Positions 11,606 to 24,149 of a stretch of DNA of 64,000 bases are shown here, piece by piece. This stretch comes from Cheiracanthium punctorium (taxonomy: Eukaryota; Arthropoda; Arachnida; Araneae; Cheiracanthiidae): assembly GCA_038373885.1 (NCBI GenBank), contig JAWZYV010016956.1, forward strand, positions 372,001-436,000, given 5' to 3'. Each line of letters opens with the position of its first letter. Position 1 is the first letter of the stretch. The position numbers and the translations under genes were made by a program. The notes under the pieces are model-generated. The model searched no databases, was not told the DNA's origin, and saw only the letters and a list, made by a program, of their open reading frames with translations.

Positions 11606-13090
11606 AAATGTATCATTAGAACAGTAATTTAAAAATTCAAACACACACTAAAGAATAGGCTGAACAGGTTGTGGGTTGATGGCAATGTCGGTTTGAATAG
11701 TCACTCCAGATAGCCAAAGCTTACTAGCTTGAACATCCATGTTTAACAGGGGAAAAGGCAGTTAAATATTAAAATTGAAACTCAAAAAGGTTATTAAAAT
11801 TTAGCAAACAGGACATATGAAGGAACGATTAGAAGTGGTCCTTTAGTATTTTGCAAAACACCACTGACTTTTTTTTTACCTTACATTTTAATTTAAGGGA
11901 GAGAAACACCACCCATTAAGATTTTTAAAAGCTTACAATTTTATTTTATTATTTTGTTTTTCAAATTGAAAGCGTGTCACAGTAAGTTTAAACTTATTCA
12001 AAATTCAAAATAAAGGCATGTCACGATAAGTTTAAACTCATTCAAAATACAATCTTAGAAGTTGTGCACTTACGAAGCAAACCATTTAGGTGCAATTTTT
12101 GAAATCAAGCAAAAGCTAGTGGAACCGTCAGTGAATTTCACCAGTTATTTTACAGATTTTCTTTGTTTATGTTATACACACCTTACTACCGTACATTGCA
12201 CGTTGTTGAAGCACACCCAACACCTTCAAAAAATCCTGACAAGGTACAATGAGCAAATTGTACAGTAAAAAATAAATTTCTTTTAAAGGAACTCATACAG
12301 ATCCGAAATATAAATAGAATAAAAGAATTAGCACAAAAAATAAAACATCAGAATAACAAGCGGCTTTTCGAAAACTGAGCCGAAAATACAAAACGCAATG
12401 AAGATTTTAGATGCATTCGGTAATCAGAAAAATTTAGCCGCATGGCGAAATTGCATATACAGTTTTAATACTACGAAATCCCCAAGGTTAAATAAATCGC
12501 CAGATTTACCAGGTAATCACATGATACATTAAGAAATGAAAATAAACCTTACCATTTACGAAATTTTATAATACGATACTGCAATAACTCCGCAAAATTT
12601 GCTAGCTACCGCAGGTATGTAATGCATCAATTTGTCGGCACAATACCAATCATTCCGGTTGCACCGGCATTCCATCCTCTACTGTGGCTTAAGCTAAAGA
12701 ACGAGTCAAGTAACCACTACTGAATAACAAACAGACACGATTTTAAGAACATCACAACATGGTATTAAATTTAAATCTTCAGGTAATGGACATTTTGCAC
12801 ATGACGTCACTTGGCGGTATTTGATACGCCACGTGCGCTATCTTATGGCGATAATTAGTTTCGGTTTCAGCTTGTTTGGATTCAAGGGATTATTTAACAC
12901 TTTTTTCTAGAAATACAGCTGTTGCAAAAGAAGCCAAAATATTAGTAATTAACAAATAATAGCTTTTCATAAATTAATTTTATCTTCATTGTGAGATTTC
13001 ATTTAAAATGCTAATAATAGTTAAATATAAAAATAATTAAAAAGATCGGACTTTAAAAAGGTGTGGGAGATTTTTAATGAATATTTGTAT
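11606..13090. other. Non-coding interval
   Basis: No supported gene. A roughly 36-bp repeated motif (TGTCACAGTAAGTTTAAACT near 11974 and TGTCACGATAAGTTTAAACT near 12018) forms a short direct repeat. Confidence 0.45.
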
Positions 13091-13404
13091 CATCATCAGC
13101 ATCGAATTGTTCTTGAAAGGAGTGCCTGTTCCATGACGGTTTAACTCCAGTTGTTTGATGAGTAGTTATACATCGATGGGACATGTAAGAGAAAATGCAG
13201 TATCAGAACATACATAATAGAAAAGGTAAATAGTAATATATATTAGAGCAAAACAGTATGAGAATAATGCAAAATGAAAATAAATTTTATACAATATATA
13301 CAAGGGACTCTAGAAGACAATGTCAAGGGTGGGACAAGATCAGGACTCACAAATAGGAAAGTCGTAATTTGGAAGAAAAGGTACTGAGAATTTGTGCTAT
13401 AATC

Positions 13405-16045
13405 CTACTCATTAAGCAGGAGGACAGCTTTAGGCCGTGTCCGGTTGTCTGAATCGCGGAAGTCATAATCAGGGATTTCTGCAATTAGTTCATTTGGTAA
13501 GTTATAGACTTTGTCATAAAAGTGTTGGGCTTGTTTTTTAATAATTTCGTACATGGAGGGAATCATGAGATCTCTACGCATAACCGTGTTTCTCATGTAT
13601 CTATGAGCATGTCTAATTTTTCGCAGTATTTTGTTGTGTTGAGTTGTGATTAAGTTTAGATTTGTTTTCGCAGCATAACCCCAAATGGGGCTAGCGTATG
13701 TACCTGCAGGGAGGACAATCATGTTGTACAGTTTTCGTTTGTTGGGAATGCTAAGTTTGCTTTGGTATAGTAACTTTGAGATAGATTTTTCGGCCGCAGT
13801 CATTTTGTTACGGGCGTAGGTGGCCTGTGCCTTCCGAGTCAGTCTGGAATCCAGCATGACTCCCAAATACTTACAGGTCCTGCCCCATTCAACTCTTTGG
13901 TCATTAATATATATTGGTTTCGCAATCTTGCGGGATCTAGTGAAGTGAATGGCCTGACACTTAGAGGGATTTACTTTTAATTTCCAAGTGGCAAACCAAT
14001 CTTCAAGTGTGTCAATGTGGTGCTGAATTTTGTTGACCATAGTGTCAGGGTGTGTGGATCTGGACATTATAGCCGTATCGTCTGCATATACTGCTAAAGA
14101 TGTGTGAGAATCTCTTGGAATATCATTTATGCAGATATTGAACAGTGTAGGACCAAGGAGTGATCCTTGTTGTACACCAGCCTCAATAGGAGTGTGATTG
14201 GAGCAAGTGTGGAACGGAGAACTTTCGATTTCTCAGATAAGAGTTAATGAAATGAATCAACGCGTCCGGCGTGTTTATAGTGATTAGTTTGTAAATAAGT
14301 GAGTTATGGCAGACGCGGTCAAAAGCTTTGCTAATGTCCAGCATTACTGCTCCGGTGGATTCCTTGAGGTTAAAGCCCTCAGAAAGAAATTCCACTACTC
14401 TGAGGAGCTGGTGAGTTGTAGCATGTTTGGGCCTAAAGCCAAATTGCTCAGGAATAATGATGTTGTTATCCCGCAAATGAGAGCTAAGTCTCCTCAGGAT
14501 AATTTTTTCAGCTACTTTACTGAGACTGCTCAGAATGCTAATGGGTCTGTAATTTTCTGGGATAGCCAGGTTACCAGACTTAGGAATGGCACAAACAATG
14601 GCCGTTTTCCAAACATCAGGAAAAACTTTGAGATCAAGAATTGTGTTTATGATTTGCATTATAAGATCAAGAATGTTATGTGGGATATTTTTAAGCATAA
14701 GATTAGTTATGTTGTCTATGCCAGGGGCTTTTTTATTGTTAAGTTTGCTAATTATTTCGCTTACTTCTAAGTTAGTAGTAAGGGGTAAGGACTGAGTGGG
14801 GGGACGACTTAGAAAGTCCTCAATCTGAGCCTTGATATCTCTATCAAAATCAGGGTTAACGAGATCAGAGTGTACAGTGAATTGTTGCTTGTAAGCTTGC
14901 GCTAGAGTGTTGGCTTTGTTCTCATCCGTGTAAGCAATACCTGAAGGGCTCTGGAGAGGGGGGAAATCGTATTTTTTCCTCAGAAATCTTTTAATTATTT
15001 TCCAAACATCGAACTCGTCTTGATTTAGTTCTAGAAAAGACTCCCAGCGCTCTAGACGGTGTATGTAGAGAGCCTCTCTAGCTAGGAATTTTTGTCGATA
15101 ATAATCTTGTTTATGTAGGGGGGACATAGTGCGTTGGTAAAGACGCCTCGCTCTGTTCCTATCCCTAATCTTTTGTTTGATATCAGCAGGGAGGAGATTG
15201 AAGTTGTTATAAGGGCACTCGTAAGAGGCAAGATTTTTGGCAGTGGTTAAGGTATCATTTAAATCTTTAATTGCAGAGTTAAGTGAGGTGGGAGAGTCAA
15301 GATGCAAGTTTTCAAACTGAGCATTCAACAAAGACTCGGTGTAAATTCTCCAATTAGTACGAGTGTATGTTTATTTAATTGGAGGAGAGTGGAAGAGCAA
15401 GTCAACACTAATATGAATGGGAAGGTGGTCAGAGTCAAACATGTCTATTGTACGAGCTACAGTGTTATAATGAAAGTCTTTGGTGAGACAGAAATCAATA
15501 AACGAGGGATTACCTTGCGAGTAATGAGTGGGGGTGGTTGTTTTAATTAGCGCGATGTTGTTATCAGTGATAAACTTCAGGAGCTGACGGCCCCTACTGC
15601 AGGTGCGAACGCAGTTCCAAGCAGTGCTGTGAGCATTAAAATCCCCAGCCATAATGACGTGGGGGTGGGAGTTAATTAGTGTTAATAAGTCTTGAGCTGG
15701 TAAGTGTTCGTTATATCGGATGTAAATGGAGCTAAAGAGGAAGTTATTTTGGTTTATATTAATAATGACATTTGTGCACTCAAGCCGAATGAAATTTATG
15801 TCCAATTGTCTGCTAATGAGGCTCTTTTTTACATAAATAGCTGTGCCGCCACGGCGTCTCTGAGAAGTTTGGGTAGGAGTGTTTTGGTAAAGATTGTAGC
15901 TAGCGATTTTGTAATTTTTGTTTGGTCGGAACATTGTCTCTTGTAAGAGGACTATATCGAATGCATTTAGAGCTAGGTAGTCCCTAAGTTCCATTATGCG
16001 AGGATCCACGCTGTTCGCATTCCAGCAGAAAATATTGAGATTATT
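13405..16045 (-). pseudogene. LINE ORF2: endonuclease plus reverse transcriptase, broken
   Basis: In order on the minus strand: an apurinic-type endonuclease beginning NLNIFCWNANSVDPRIMEL (about 16045), with VLLQETMF, MAGDFNAHSTAWN and the C-terminal SDHLPIHI; a stop codon (TAA, 15371-15373) in frame; a linker; then reverse transcriptase with NYRPISILSSLSK, LDISKAFDRVCHNSL, GVQQGSLLGP and the catalytic AVYADDTAIM. A one-base-type frameshift near 14200 separates the palm motifs. The rest (KVNPSKCQAIHFTR, GVMLDSRLTRK) is open to the stop at 13405. The endonuclease type and motif spelling place it in the Jockey group. One stop and one frameshift make it inactive. Confidence 0.9.
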
Positions 16046-16314
16046 TAGTAATCATGAGTAACATGACACATGATTTTCGTTGAAGTTACAATGAATTGTG
16101 ATTATCGCAAATATTTTTAATGCTTTTTCCATATTGTCATCTTCATCATTATTTAAAACTTGTCGAAGGTCTCTAAAGAAGTTTAGTATGTTTCTGAGGC
16201 CTATTGCTTCATTTAGCTCTCGCAGAGTTTGTATAATTTCGAAAAAACTAAGCGTATTAGTTTCATTGTTTTGTTTCTTATATTTTGTGTTTCTCTTTAT
16301 TTTTCTAGTTTTGT

Positions 16315-16784
16315 TTACAGGTCGCCGTTTAGTTTTAGTGGTGGCACCACTAGTCCTGTTTTTATTAGTTTGTTTACTAGTTTGGGGTTGGATTTTAGTC
16401 GTTTGCTTGTATTATCAGGTTGAATGTTTACAGACTTGCTAGCAGTATTTGTATCTGGTGTTGTTTTGTTGACCGTTTGAGCCTGGGGGACTTCAGCCGG
16501 AGCTTCAGTTTCCACAAAGGGTTCTGGGTCACTGAAAACAGAACAGTCAGTGTCAGACTCATCGTCCAAAAGTTTGAATCTGTTGTGATGTGCAAAATTT
16601 GACTGTTTAGGAAGAATTTTGGGAGTATGTTTGTTTTGGGTTAGAGTATTTGTTTTCAAAACTGAAGCGTAAGAAACATTGCCATTTACTTTCTTGCTGT
16701 TGAAGCTAGGTCGAGAATTTTTGTTATTTTTCGAGTTAGTCAAGTTTTGAGTTCCCCTAGCAAGAGCGGGGGCGATTGAGTTTT
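16315..16784 (-). pseudogene. LINE ORF1, 3' part (downstream of the copia insertion)
   Basis: The low-complexity tail of the gag-like protein, starting SIAPALARGTQNLTN at the copia border and ending VVPPLKLNGDL at 16315. Joined across the copia target duplication it continues in frame from CPKNPYNRGKN at the other border. It is rich in Asn, Ser, Lys and Thr, typical of Jockey ORF1 ends. Confidence 0.8.
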
Positions 16785-17022
16785 TGAAGAAAGCGTAGAC
16801 ATGGAAGAATTTTGTATTTATTTATTTAGCCAAAACTATTTAAGTTACACATAAAATATACAAAACATGAACAATACACTTGAACATCTCACATAACATA
16901 CCGGATATTTTAAAGGCAATATAATATCATATCATTTTTAGAAACCCTTACAGTTTAAAATCAAGTTACAGCCCGTGCGCAAGTTGAGCTGTTTTATAGT
17001 GAATGATCAAAAATATCTATCA
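16785..17022 (-). repeat. Copia 3' LTR
   Basis: Begins TGAAGAAAGCG and ends TATCTATCA on the plus strand, so TG...CA in either direction. Four substitutions separate it from the 21119-21356 copy (for example GTATTT against GTACTT). The polypurine tract GGGGGG lies just upstream on the minus strand (17026-17031). The gag-pol stop codon is the first three bases of this LTR. Confidence 0.95.
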
Positions 17023-20000
17023 ATTCCCCCCTATATTTTTATCATTCAAATCACACTCTATATTACAGTTCTTAAAAGTACCAAGTCCAAGTCTTGTCAT
17101 ATGTCCTCTTAGAGCATCACCTGGTAGTTCTTTCGTCAGTGCATCAGCTTCCAAATCTTTAGTATTTTGATATACCAAATATATGTCCCCATGATCTTTG
17201 TCATCCTTTATGAAATAAAATTTTCTATTTATGTGTCGAGTACGACAGCTTATTTTTGGGTTGTTTATCCAGTCTATTAGTGCTTTACTGTCAGTTTTAA
17301 TATTAATTGGTTTGATTATTAAGACATCTTCTCCCAATTCTTCTAATACACCACTCGCGCATCTAACTGCACAATCACAGTCACAAGCTGCAATTAGTTC
17401 AGCTTCCATCGTAGATAGCGCCACAAGTTTCTGTTTTCCACTTTTCCATCCAATGAGTGAATTTCCAATTTTTAATAGATATCCAGTATAAGATTTTGAA
17501 TCCGGTGTAGGGCTCCAGCTAGCGTCTGTGCTGGCATTCAACTTGCCGTTTGTCGACTCAAACTTTAGGCCATAGTCTATTGTACCTTTTAAATATCGAA
17601 AAAGTCGTTTTATTGCAGTCCAGTGTACTTCTCGAGGATCCCTATTATACTGAGCCAATCTACTCACAGTATAAGAAATATCAGGTAACGTTCCAACAGC
17701 TAGATACATTACAGATCCGATTGCTTCACGATATTTTTGCTGTGGAAAAACTTTGAATTTTTGTAATCGTTAAATTGTTTATCACCTACCACACCTGGTG
17801 TTTTCACAGAATTGCAATCCAACATATTGAATTTTTCCAAAATCTTAATTATATACTTTCTCTGTGATAAAATTATTTCATTTCCTCTCTGCTTGATTTC
17901 CAATCCTAAAAACATGTTCGAGTCTGTTGTTTCTCTAATTTCAATATTTCTTTTTACATTTTTTATTACTCTGTCAACCACTTCTTCTGAGCTCGCCACC
18001 ATCAAAAAATCATCAACGTATATTCCAATATGAACATATTCATCACCTTCTGTTTTGGTAAATACTGATGGATCTCATTTAAGTTTTCTCAGTCCGGCTT
18101 GCTCTAGTATTTCACTGAATTTGTTATACCAACATCTTCCTGATTGTGGTAAACCATAAATACTTCGTTTGATCATATAAACTTTATTATCTGGTAGTTC
18201 ATAACCCTTCGGTGGTTCCATATAAATCTCTTCATTTAGAACTCCATTTAGATAAGCTGTTTTGACATCATAAAATTTCACAACGGAATTTTTCGTTGCT
18301 GCTAATGCCAGAAGTATTCTTAGTGAATCCCATTTCATGACGGGACTAAAACTTTCTGCAAAATCTATTCCCTGTTTCTGTCCACAACCAACTGCCACAA
18401 GTCTTGCTTTGTATATCTTGTCATCTTCTCTTTCTTTTATTTTATACACCCAGCGACTTTTAATGATTTTCTTATTCTTAGGTCTTTCCACTGGTTCCCA
18501 TACATTATGCATTTCTAAAGAATTAATTTCTTCATCCATTGCAGATTTCCAGTGCTCTTTTTCTTCAGATTTTATTGCATTATTATACGTATCGGGTGTA
18601 TTATCTGTTACTGCGTACACTTGGTAATCATCGTATCTTCTGGGCAATCTTGTGTTTCGAATAGGCCTTCCTGATGTGTTTTGATCTCCAACCTCTTCCT
18701 CATCCAAATCATTTACTTCCTCATCATTTTGAATGTCTGGCTCTTGTTCGTAATTGATTTGCATGCCTATTTGTTCCTGGGTTTCAGATGCTGGAATTAA
18801 TGTGTCATCTAGATCAGAATTTTCCTCACCTTCTATAAAATAATCGATTTCCATATAATTTTTCTTCGTTTTCTGTTGTTCATCTGGCACATATCCATTT
18901 GTCTCCTCATCAAATATCACATCAGATGTCTCATATACTTTCTTTTCTTCCATGTTAAATATCCTGTAGGCTCTTCTCTCTCTGGAATATCCAATTAATA
19001 CTCCTTTCTTTGCTTTAGGTTCTAATTTATGTCTCTTGTTGTTGTAAACTTTATAATATGCAGTACATCCAAAAGGCTTCAAATGTCGAACTGAAGGCTT
19101 TCGTCAATTCCAAAGTTCCATTGGAGTTTTATCTTTTCGATTCTTCGTAGGTGTGATGTTATGTATATATTCAGCAGTAGCAACTGCTTCAGCCCAAAAG
19201 TGCAACGGTAACTGGCTGTCAATCAGGAGTGTTCTTGCTTTATCAAGTAACGTCCTATTAGCTCGTTCTGCAATTCCATTACTTCTGGGAGAGTAAAACG
19301 GTGTCTTTTCACGTTTTATTCCTTTTTGTTCAAAATATCTACTGAGTGATTCATTGATAAATTCTGAACCATTGTCCGATCTTATTCTTTTAACCTTGGT
19401 ATTTAATTCATTTTCTCTCCTTCTAATTAAGTTTTGCAAAACTTCACTTGTTTCATCTTTCGTCTTCAAAAACTCAACAAAATACCTTCGTGAGAATTGA
19501 TCAACTATAGTCATCATATATCTTTTCCCATTCAAAGAACCTATTTTAAGTGGTCCACAGAGATCCACATGCAAAGCTTCAAGGGGATTTACAGCTGTTT
19601 CTGAATAGGTGTTTTCGTATGAAGAACTTGCCATTTTCCCCTTGACGCATGAATCGCAAAGTTTAATTTCACCGTCCAAATTTTCCAATCCTCGAACCAT
19701 TTTCTTTGATATCATCATTTTTATATATTCTGGATTTGTATGGCCGAATCTTCTATGCCATATTTCATACGAGTTTCCTTTTATTTTGAAACATGTCTCA
19801 TTTTTCACTTCATTCCTCTGAGGTATTAATTTCACGATGAACATATCCCCTTTAAATTTTCCTTCGCAAATCAAATCTCCATCCTCATCAAAAATGTAAG
19901 CTCCTTGTTTATTAAGTACTACCTCATTACCATTTTTCACAATGTTTGGAACAGACATGAGATTACACCTTAATTTTGGGACGCACAAAACATTTTTTAA

Positions 20001-21050
20001 TCTGATATTTTTTGGATTTATCTCTGCTGTAGCAGCTCTTGCCTCTTCTCGATAAGTTGATTCAATATCTCTCCCTTCTTCAGCTACACTGATAATTTTA
20101 TTTTCCTCCTTCAAATTTTCCATCCAGTCTGCATTGGGAGTCATATGTGAAGTACATGCAGAATCCAAGTGCCATTCAGTCATTTTCTCTTCGCCAATTC
20201 GTTTCTCAGAGGTTGTCAAGACCAGTTCCTTTACTGAATCTGACTCTTCTTTTGAAATTCTTGCATGCTCGTTTTTATAATTATTTGAACTCTTCATACT
20301 TGTATTTGACTTTCCAAAGTTATTTTTCTTAAAATTATTGCTCCGAAACCAGCAATCCTTTTGTAAATGTCCAGGTTTTTTGCAAATATAACAACATTTA
20401 GATTTTGATTTAACCTTGTCGTGCGCTTTAAAAGCCCTGGATTCGCATTTTCTTTCTCGTTCTCTCTTCTCAAAGTTCAACAAAGTTTGTCGCAAGTCTG
20501 TAAAATTAATTCCTCTATTAGTAGATAACGCCAAAGTAATAGATCCATACGTTTCTGGCAACCCTTCAACTATATATCTTACTAGCTCTCGTTCAGTTAC
20601 TTGCTTACCCAATTCATTTATTTGTTGCGAAAGTCCTTGTGACCTTGTGAGATATTCATCAATACTCTCGCTTGGCGACTTTTTCAATCTCGTTAAATCC
20701 AGCAATAAGTCTGTTCGCCTATCTTCAACAGCACCCTCAAATCTTAATTTTATTGCTTCCCACACTTCTTTTGCCTTTTTCATTCCTCTATAAATTATCG
20801 CTTGTACCGCTGTTAGGCTAAGAACTATTATTCCTAATGCTTCCTTATTTTTCTTCCACCACGCTTTGTGTTTAATCACACTATTAGCGTCATTTTCATC
20901 TTCTAGAGGTTCTTCTTGCAGATTAACTTCTTCAAACAATTCTTTTGCATCCAGCAAGGCCTCAATCTTCATACTCCATATAATGTAATTAATCTCCGTT
21001 AATTGCTCAATTTTTATGGAATTGAAATGATCCATGTTTCTTATCGACAT
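17020..21050 (-). pseudogene. Copia gag-pol polyprotein with two stops and one frameshift
   Basis: The ATG at 21050 opens a gag (MSIRNMDHFNSIKIEQL) with a CCHC knuckle CYICKKPGHLQKDC. Next come protease (WHLDSACTSHM), integrase (HRRFGHTNPEY, CDSCVKGKM, then D in ALHVDLCGPL, D in RSDNGSEF and E in NGIAERANRTL), reverse transcriptase (YVDDFLMV) and RNase H (STDASWSP, STMEAELIAACD). The gag-pol order with integrase before RT is diagnostic of copia. TGA stops lie at 19104-19106 (after ELWN) and 18075-18077 (after RKLK). A one-base shift near 17755 moves KFKVFPQQKYREAIG into the final frame. The otherwise clean sequence suggests recent death. Confidence 0.93.
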
Positions 21051-21104
21051 CAGCGGTTAGGCTTGACACGTATCTTGGACTTGCTGATTCCAAAAATAAC
21101 CACG

Positions 21105-21115
21105 CTCTGCTACCA
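21105..21115 (-). other. Copia primer-binding site, initiator Met tRNA type
   Basis: On the minus strand TGGTAGCAGAG lies three bases inside the 5' LTR. It is complementary to the 3' end (CTCTGCTACCA) of animal initiator methionine tRNA, the usual copia primer. Confidence 0.85.
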
Positions 21116-21118
21116 ATT

Positions 21119-21356
21119 TGAAGAAAGCGTAGACATGGAAGAATTTTGTACTTATTTATTTAGCCAAAACTATTTAAGTTACACATAAAATGTACAAAAC
21201 ATGAACAATACACTTGAACATCTCACATAACATACCGGATATTTTAAAGGCAATATAATATCATATAATTTTTAGAAACCCTTACAGTTTAAAATCAAGT
21301 TACAGCCCGTGCGCAAGTTGAGCTGTTTTATAGTGAATGATCAGAAATATCTATCA
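21119..21356 (-). repeat. Copia 5' LTR
   Basis: 238-bp partner of the 16785-17022 repeat, 98% identical by direct comparison. On the minus strand it should carry the promoter for the element. Confidence 0.95.
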
Positions 21357-22670
21357 ATTTTTCCCTCTATTATAGGGATTTTTAGGGCAGCCAGCGTAAT
21401 TAGCGCGGTGGGGGCCACTGCAGTTAGCACAAGTGGCGTCTCTAGAATCCTTAGGCAGAGTGCAGTTTTTGGCTAAATGAGGGCCGGCACATCTGAGACA
21501 TTTTGGGCTTAATTTGCAGGTAAGCGAGCTGTGCCCGAAGGCTTGACAATTATAACATTGTTTGAATGGTTTGGATTTTTGGGTCTCAACTTTGACATCA
21601 ATACCATTAAAATCAGTTATTTTGTATACATCCTCAAAGTGCGGAGAGTTTCTCACAGTCACAACAAAGAGGGGGAGTGGCAGATTAGTTGTTTTGTTTC
21701 GCATATATGCTACTTTGAGGGGATGAAAATTCTTTTCCTTTAAAAAGTTTTCAATTTCCTCAATGGGAGTGGAAGTGGGGATACCCTTTAAAACAACCTT
21801 TTACGGTCGCTCGATCCTGGGATCAATTGTGCGGAATTTGATGTTTTTTGTTTCAAGATACTCCTGCACCTTAAGGTAGTGTGCAATGTTTTTTGTTTTG
21901 ATCCTAAGTAGTTCTCCAGATAAGTCGGTTTTCGGGGCTTCGCCCAAGATATCCTTGAGTTCGCGAAGCATATCCATCCAGTTGCCGACAATTTCGGCAT
22001 AAAATGTGGAGCCTCTAGTATTTTCTTCGTTTTGGTTCCCTTGTGTACCAGATATGGAAGTGACCATATTGGCTGAGTTTAAATCTGGGGTTTGGGCGTG
22101 CGTGTGAGTGCTGGGCAGCTCAGCCGAAGTGGCAATGTCCGCAGCATGTTCAGTGATCATAGAATTTTCAGGAGTTTCAATGTTTGCTACAGAACTAGTA
22201 TCATTAGCTAAGTTTTGGTCTTTGTTTACATTAAGATGTACTATTGTTACTTTGTTAGATGTAGTAGAAGCTGGTGACTCTTCGTCACTAGAAATGCTGC
22301 GTTTCCTACCACTAGATTTAATTTTAGTAAATTTATAAGTGCCGTTTTTAAGTTGTTTAAATCTAATACTGTACTGATTGGCAATACATGCAAGTTTCTG
22401 TGGAAAATGTTGCATCATGTAATTAAACAGATTAGACTTACAGAGAACCTCTATGTTAGGTGTCAAGCAAAGAAAATTAATTGTGTGGGAAAATGTACTC
22501 ACCAGGCACTGCTGTTGTTCACCCTCGATGCGTCGGATGAGGTCGTCATATACCTGAGTAGCACATAGAAAAAGGTCAAAGAATTCAACAGTATCTTGAG
22601 AGAATTTTTGTTTGAAGTGGTCCGTCGAGCTAAGGCACTCGAGAGTAGGAGTGAGCACAGTAGTTTCCAT
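21357..22670 (-). pseudogene. LINE ORF1 (gag-like), 5' part
   Basis: The ATG at 22670 opens METTVLTPTLECLSS. The region ending RTIDPRIERP is followed by an in-frame TAA (21801-21803) and then KVVLKGIPTSTPIEEIENFL, the start of a PRE_C2HC-type domain. Zinc knuckles follow: CYNCQAFGHSSLTC, CLRCAGPHLAKNC and CANCSGPHRANYAGC. This layout is typical of Jockey ORF1 RNA-binding proteins. The frame reaches NPYNRGKN where copia begins. The single stop codon and the insertion inactivate it. Confidence 0.88.
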
Positions 22671-22940
22671 TGTGAATCACAGGAAGCACTTAAGTCACAA
22701 ATAACAGATGAGGCAATAAAGCGCTATACAGCAGTCCTCGTAGAAACACACACAGGTGTAGATGAGGCTATGAAACTAATCAGCAGTTCTTAAGAAGGCT
22801 GACGATGGGCAGTCCTTCGGAAAAGTACACACATAACAGAATAATCCAAGATGTCAAGAAAACTTGCACGTGCACACAAGAAAATAAATCAAGTCGCACA
22901 GTCCTAACGGCGGCCACATGGCAGTCGAATATTTGTACTA

Positions 22941-23580
22941 TTATTAATTAAAAACCGTCTTTACGTTGCCATGCTTGGCGAGTTTTGTCCATATCAAATG
23001 ATTCATGTTTTGAGCTAACAGGAATGCTATCACTTCAATGATGAATCGCGTGCATTTGAAAAACATTAAATACCACGGAAATCATGCAAGTTTCATGCCA
23101 AATCCATCTATCCAGTACCGGATCTAGGGGTGGGCACGCCGGGGCCACTGCCCCGGGCGCTGCTTGCAGAGGGGCGTCAAATCGTCTCTGAGACAAAGAA
23201 AACTCGACAAAAAATAGGATGGAAGGAGCCAAAAACGTATGTTGACCCGGGCGCCAGCTCTGCTCGGTCGGCCACTGCATCTATCTATAATAATAAAAAT
23301 TAATGTTCTCCAGACAAATCTACAGAACGCAGAGCTTTGAAAATTTGAGCATATAAGCCCATGACTTCGGAAATGCGCATCTGAGGCTAAGAATTTTAAC
23401 ATTTTGATTACTTTTCCAACTATTAATTAAAAATTGTTTTTAGGCAGTCATGCTTGGCGAGTTTCGCCCGCACAAAATGATTTATGCTTTTGAAATAAAG
23501 CAGAGAAGTTCTATTTGCGGAATCGCGAGCATTTGGAAAACATGAAATGGCATGGAAATGACGCTAGTTTTACGCCAAAT
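22941..23580. repeat. Direct repeat of about 165 bp (22941-23105 and 23405-23580)
   Basis: Both copies run from ATTAATTAAAAA through CATGCTTGGCGAGTTT to AAACAT.AAAT.CCA and GGAAAT. They are diverged. The spacer carries TCTATCTATAATAATAAAA, reminiscent of Helitron 5' ends, and a MITE (23113-23277). The array may be part of a Helitron-like non-autonomous element, but no 3' end was found. Confidence 0.6.
23113..23277. mobile_element. 165-bp hAT-type MITE
   Basis: Starts CAGTACCGGATCTAGG and ends GGTCGGCCACTG. Exact 8-bp flanks CATCTATC at 23105-23112 and 23278-23285. The interior holds GCGCTGCTTGCAGAGGGGCG and a CGTCTCTGAGACAAAG segment, shared in inverted orientation with 26518-26683, so both belong to one family. 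Confidence 0.85.
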
Positions 23581-23917
23581 TAAAAAGCATAAAAAAGAAA
23601 AGTCCGAATGTGTTTCTTTAAAGTTCAAAAATTTCCAAATCCTGCCAATAATATAAATGTGTATGAATGTGTGTTTGAATATTTGGGTCCGAATCACACA
23701 AACATGGCTGAATGGATTTGGAAAAATTTGTAATGAAAACAGATTATACCCTGGATTAGCATACAGATAACCTTTCATACCTATTGCATAAATAATTCTT
23801 TTACAAAGGCACTCAAACTAATTCTAATACATAGCGCTCTATGAGCATTTTGTAGCTACTGAATCGATTCTAGAACTTTTTTCACTCATTGTAAGTTAGA
23901 CCATTCCTGAGTATTAT

Positions 23918-24149
23918 TCTTTGTCTGTTTGCGAATTTATGCCGATTGACTGCACTAGGGTTCTAGGCCTATATGGGGAATGTCCTCTGTGGGGGACTTT
24001 CTAAGGGATCCTAGCCCGTATTTACTCGAGGTTTCGGAGAAAACCACTTAAAACTCCGAGAGGTTAGGTCGACAGGAGCGACCGGGGTTTAAACCTGGCA
24101 CCTCCCGCCTTCCAGTTTCGGGAGCAGAACTCTCGCCATTGGTGGGGCA
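23918..24149 (-). mobile_element. tRNA-headed SINE, family A
   Basis: Flanked by identical 11-bp copies of CTGAGTATTAT (23907-23917 and 24150-24160). On the minus strand the head has an A-box-like TGGCGAGAGTTC and a B-box-like GGTTTAAACCCCGG. A body with TTTTCTCCGAAACCTCG and AGGATCCCTTAGAAAG follows. RNA polymerase III promoter boxes and an 11-bp duplication are typical of a SINE. It splits a repeat unit of the neighbouring inverted-repeat region. Confidence 0.88.

Larger units (their letters stand above)
16785..21356 (-). mobile_element. Ty1/copia LTR retrotransposon, near complete
   Basis: A 4572-bp element in minus orientation with 238-bp LTRs at both ends, a tRNA primer site, a single gag-pol frame and a G-run polypurine tract. 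It interrupts LINE ORF1. The flanks are GTTTT (16780-16784) and ATTTT (21357-21361), a 5-bp target duplication with one mismatch. LTRs differ at 4 of 238 positions, so insertion is fairly recent, and it is younger than the LINE. Confidence 0.95.
13090..22930 (-). mobile_element. Jockey-type LINE, disrupted by a copia element
   Basis: Reading the minus strand gives ORF1 (gag-like with zinc knuckles) and then ORF2 (endonuclease and reverse transcriptase), in the order of a non-LTR retrotransposon. ORF1 starts at 22670 and is split by the copia insertion at 16785-21356. ORF2 ends at 13405. The outer boundaries are approximate: I could not identify target duplications, and the 3' end may lie in a TGATGATGATACAAAT-like tail near 13085-13105. 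Several frame-breaking changes make it non-functional. Confidence 0.85.

Noticed and set aside
14306..14770. 154-residue plus-strand frame
   Set aside because: It is the antisense shadow of the LINE reverse transcriptase.
16098..16442. Hydrophobic plus-strand frame resembling membrane segments
   Set aside because: Antisense to LINE ORF1 and its spacer; the hydrophobicity comes from T-rich sequence.
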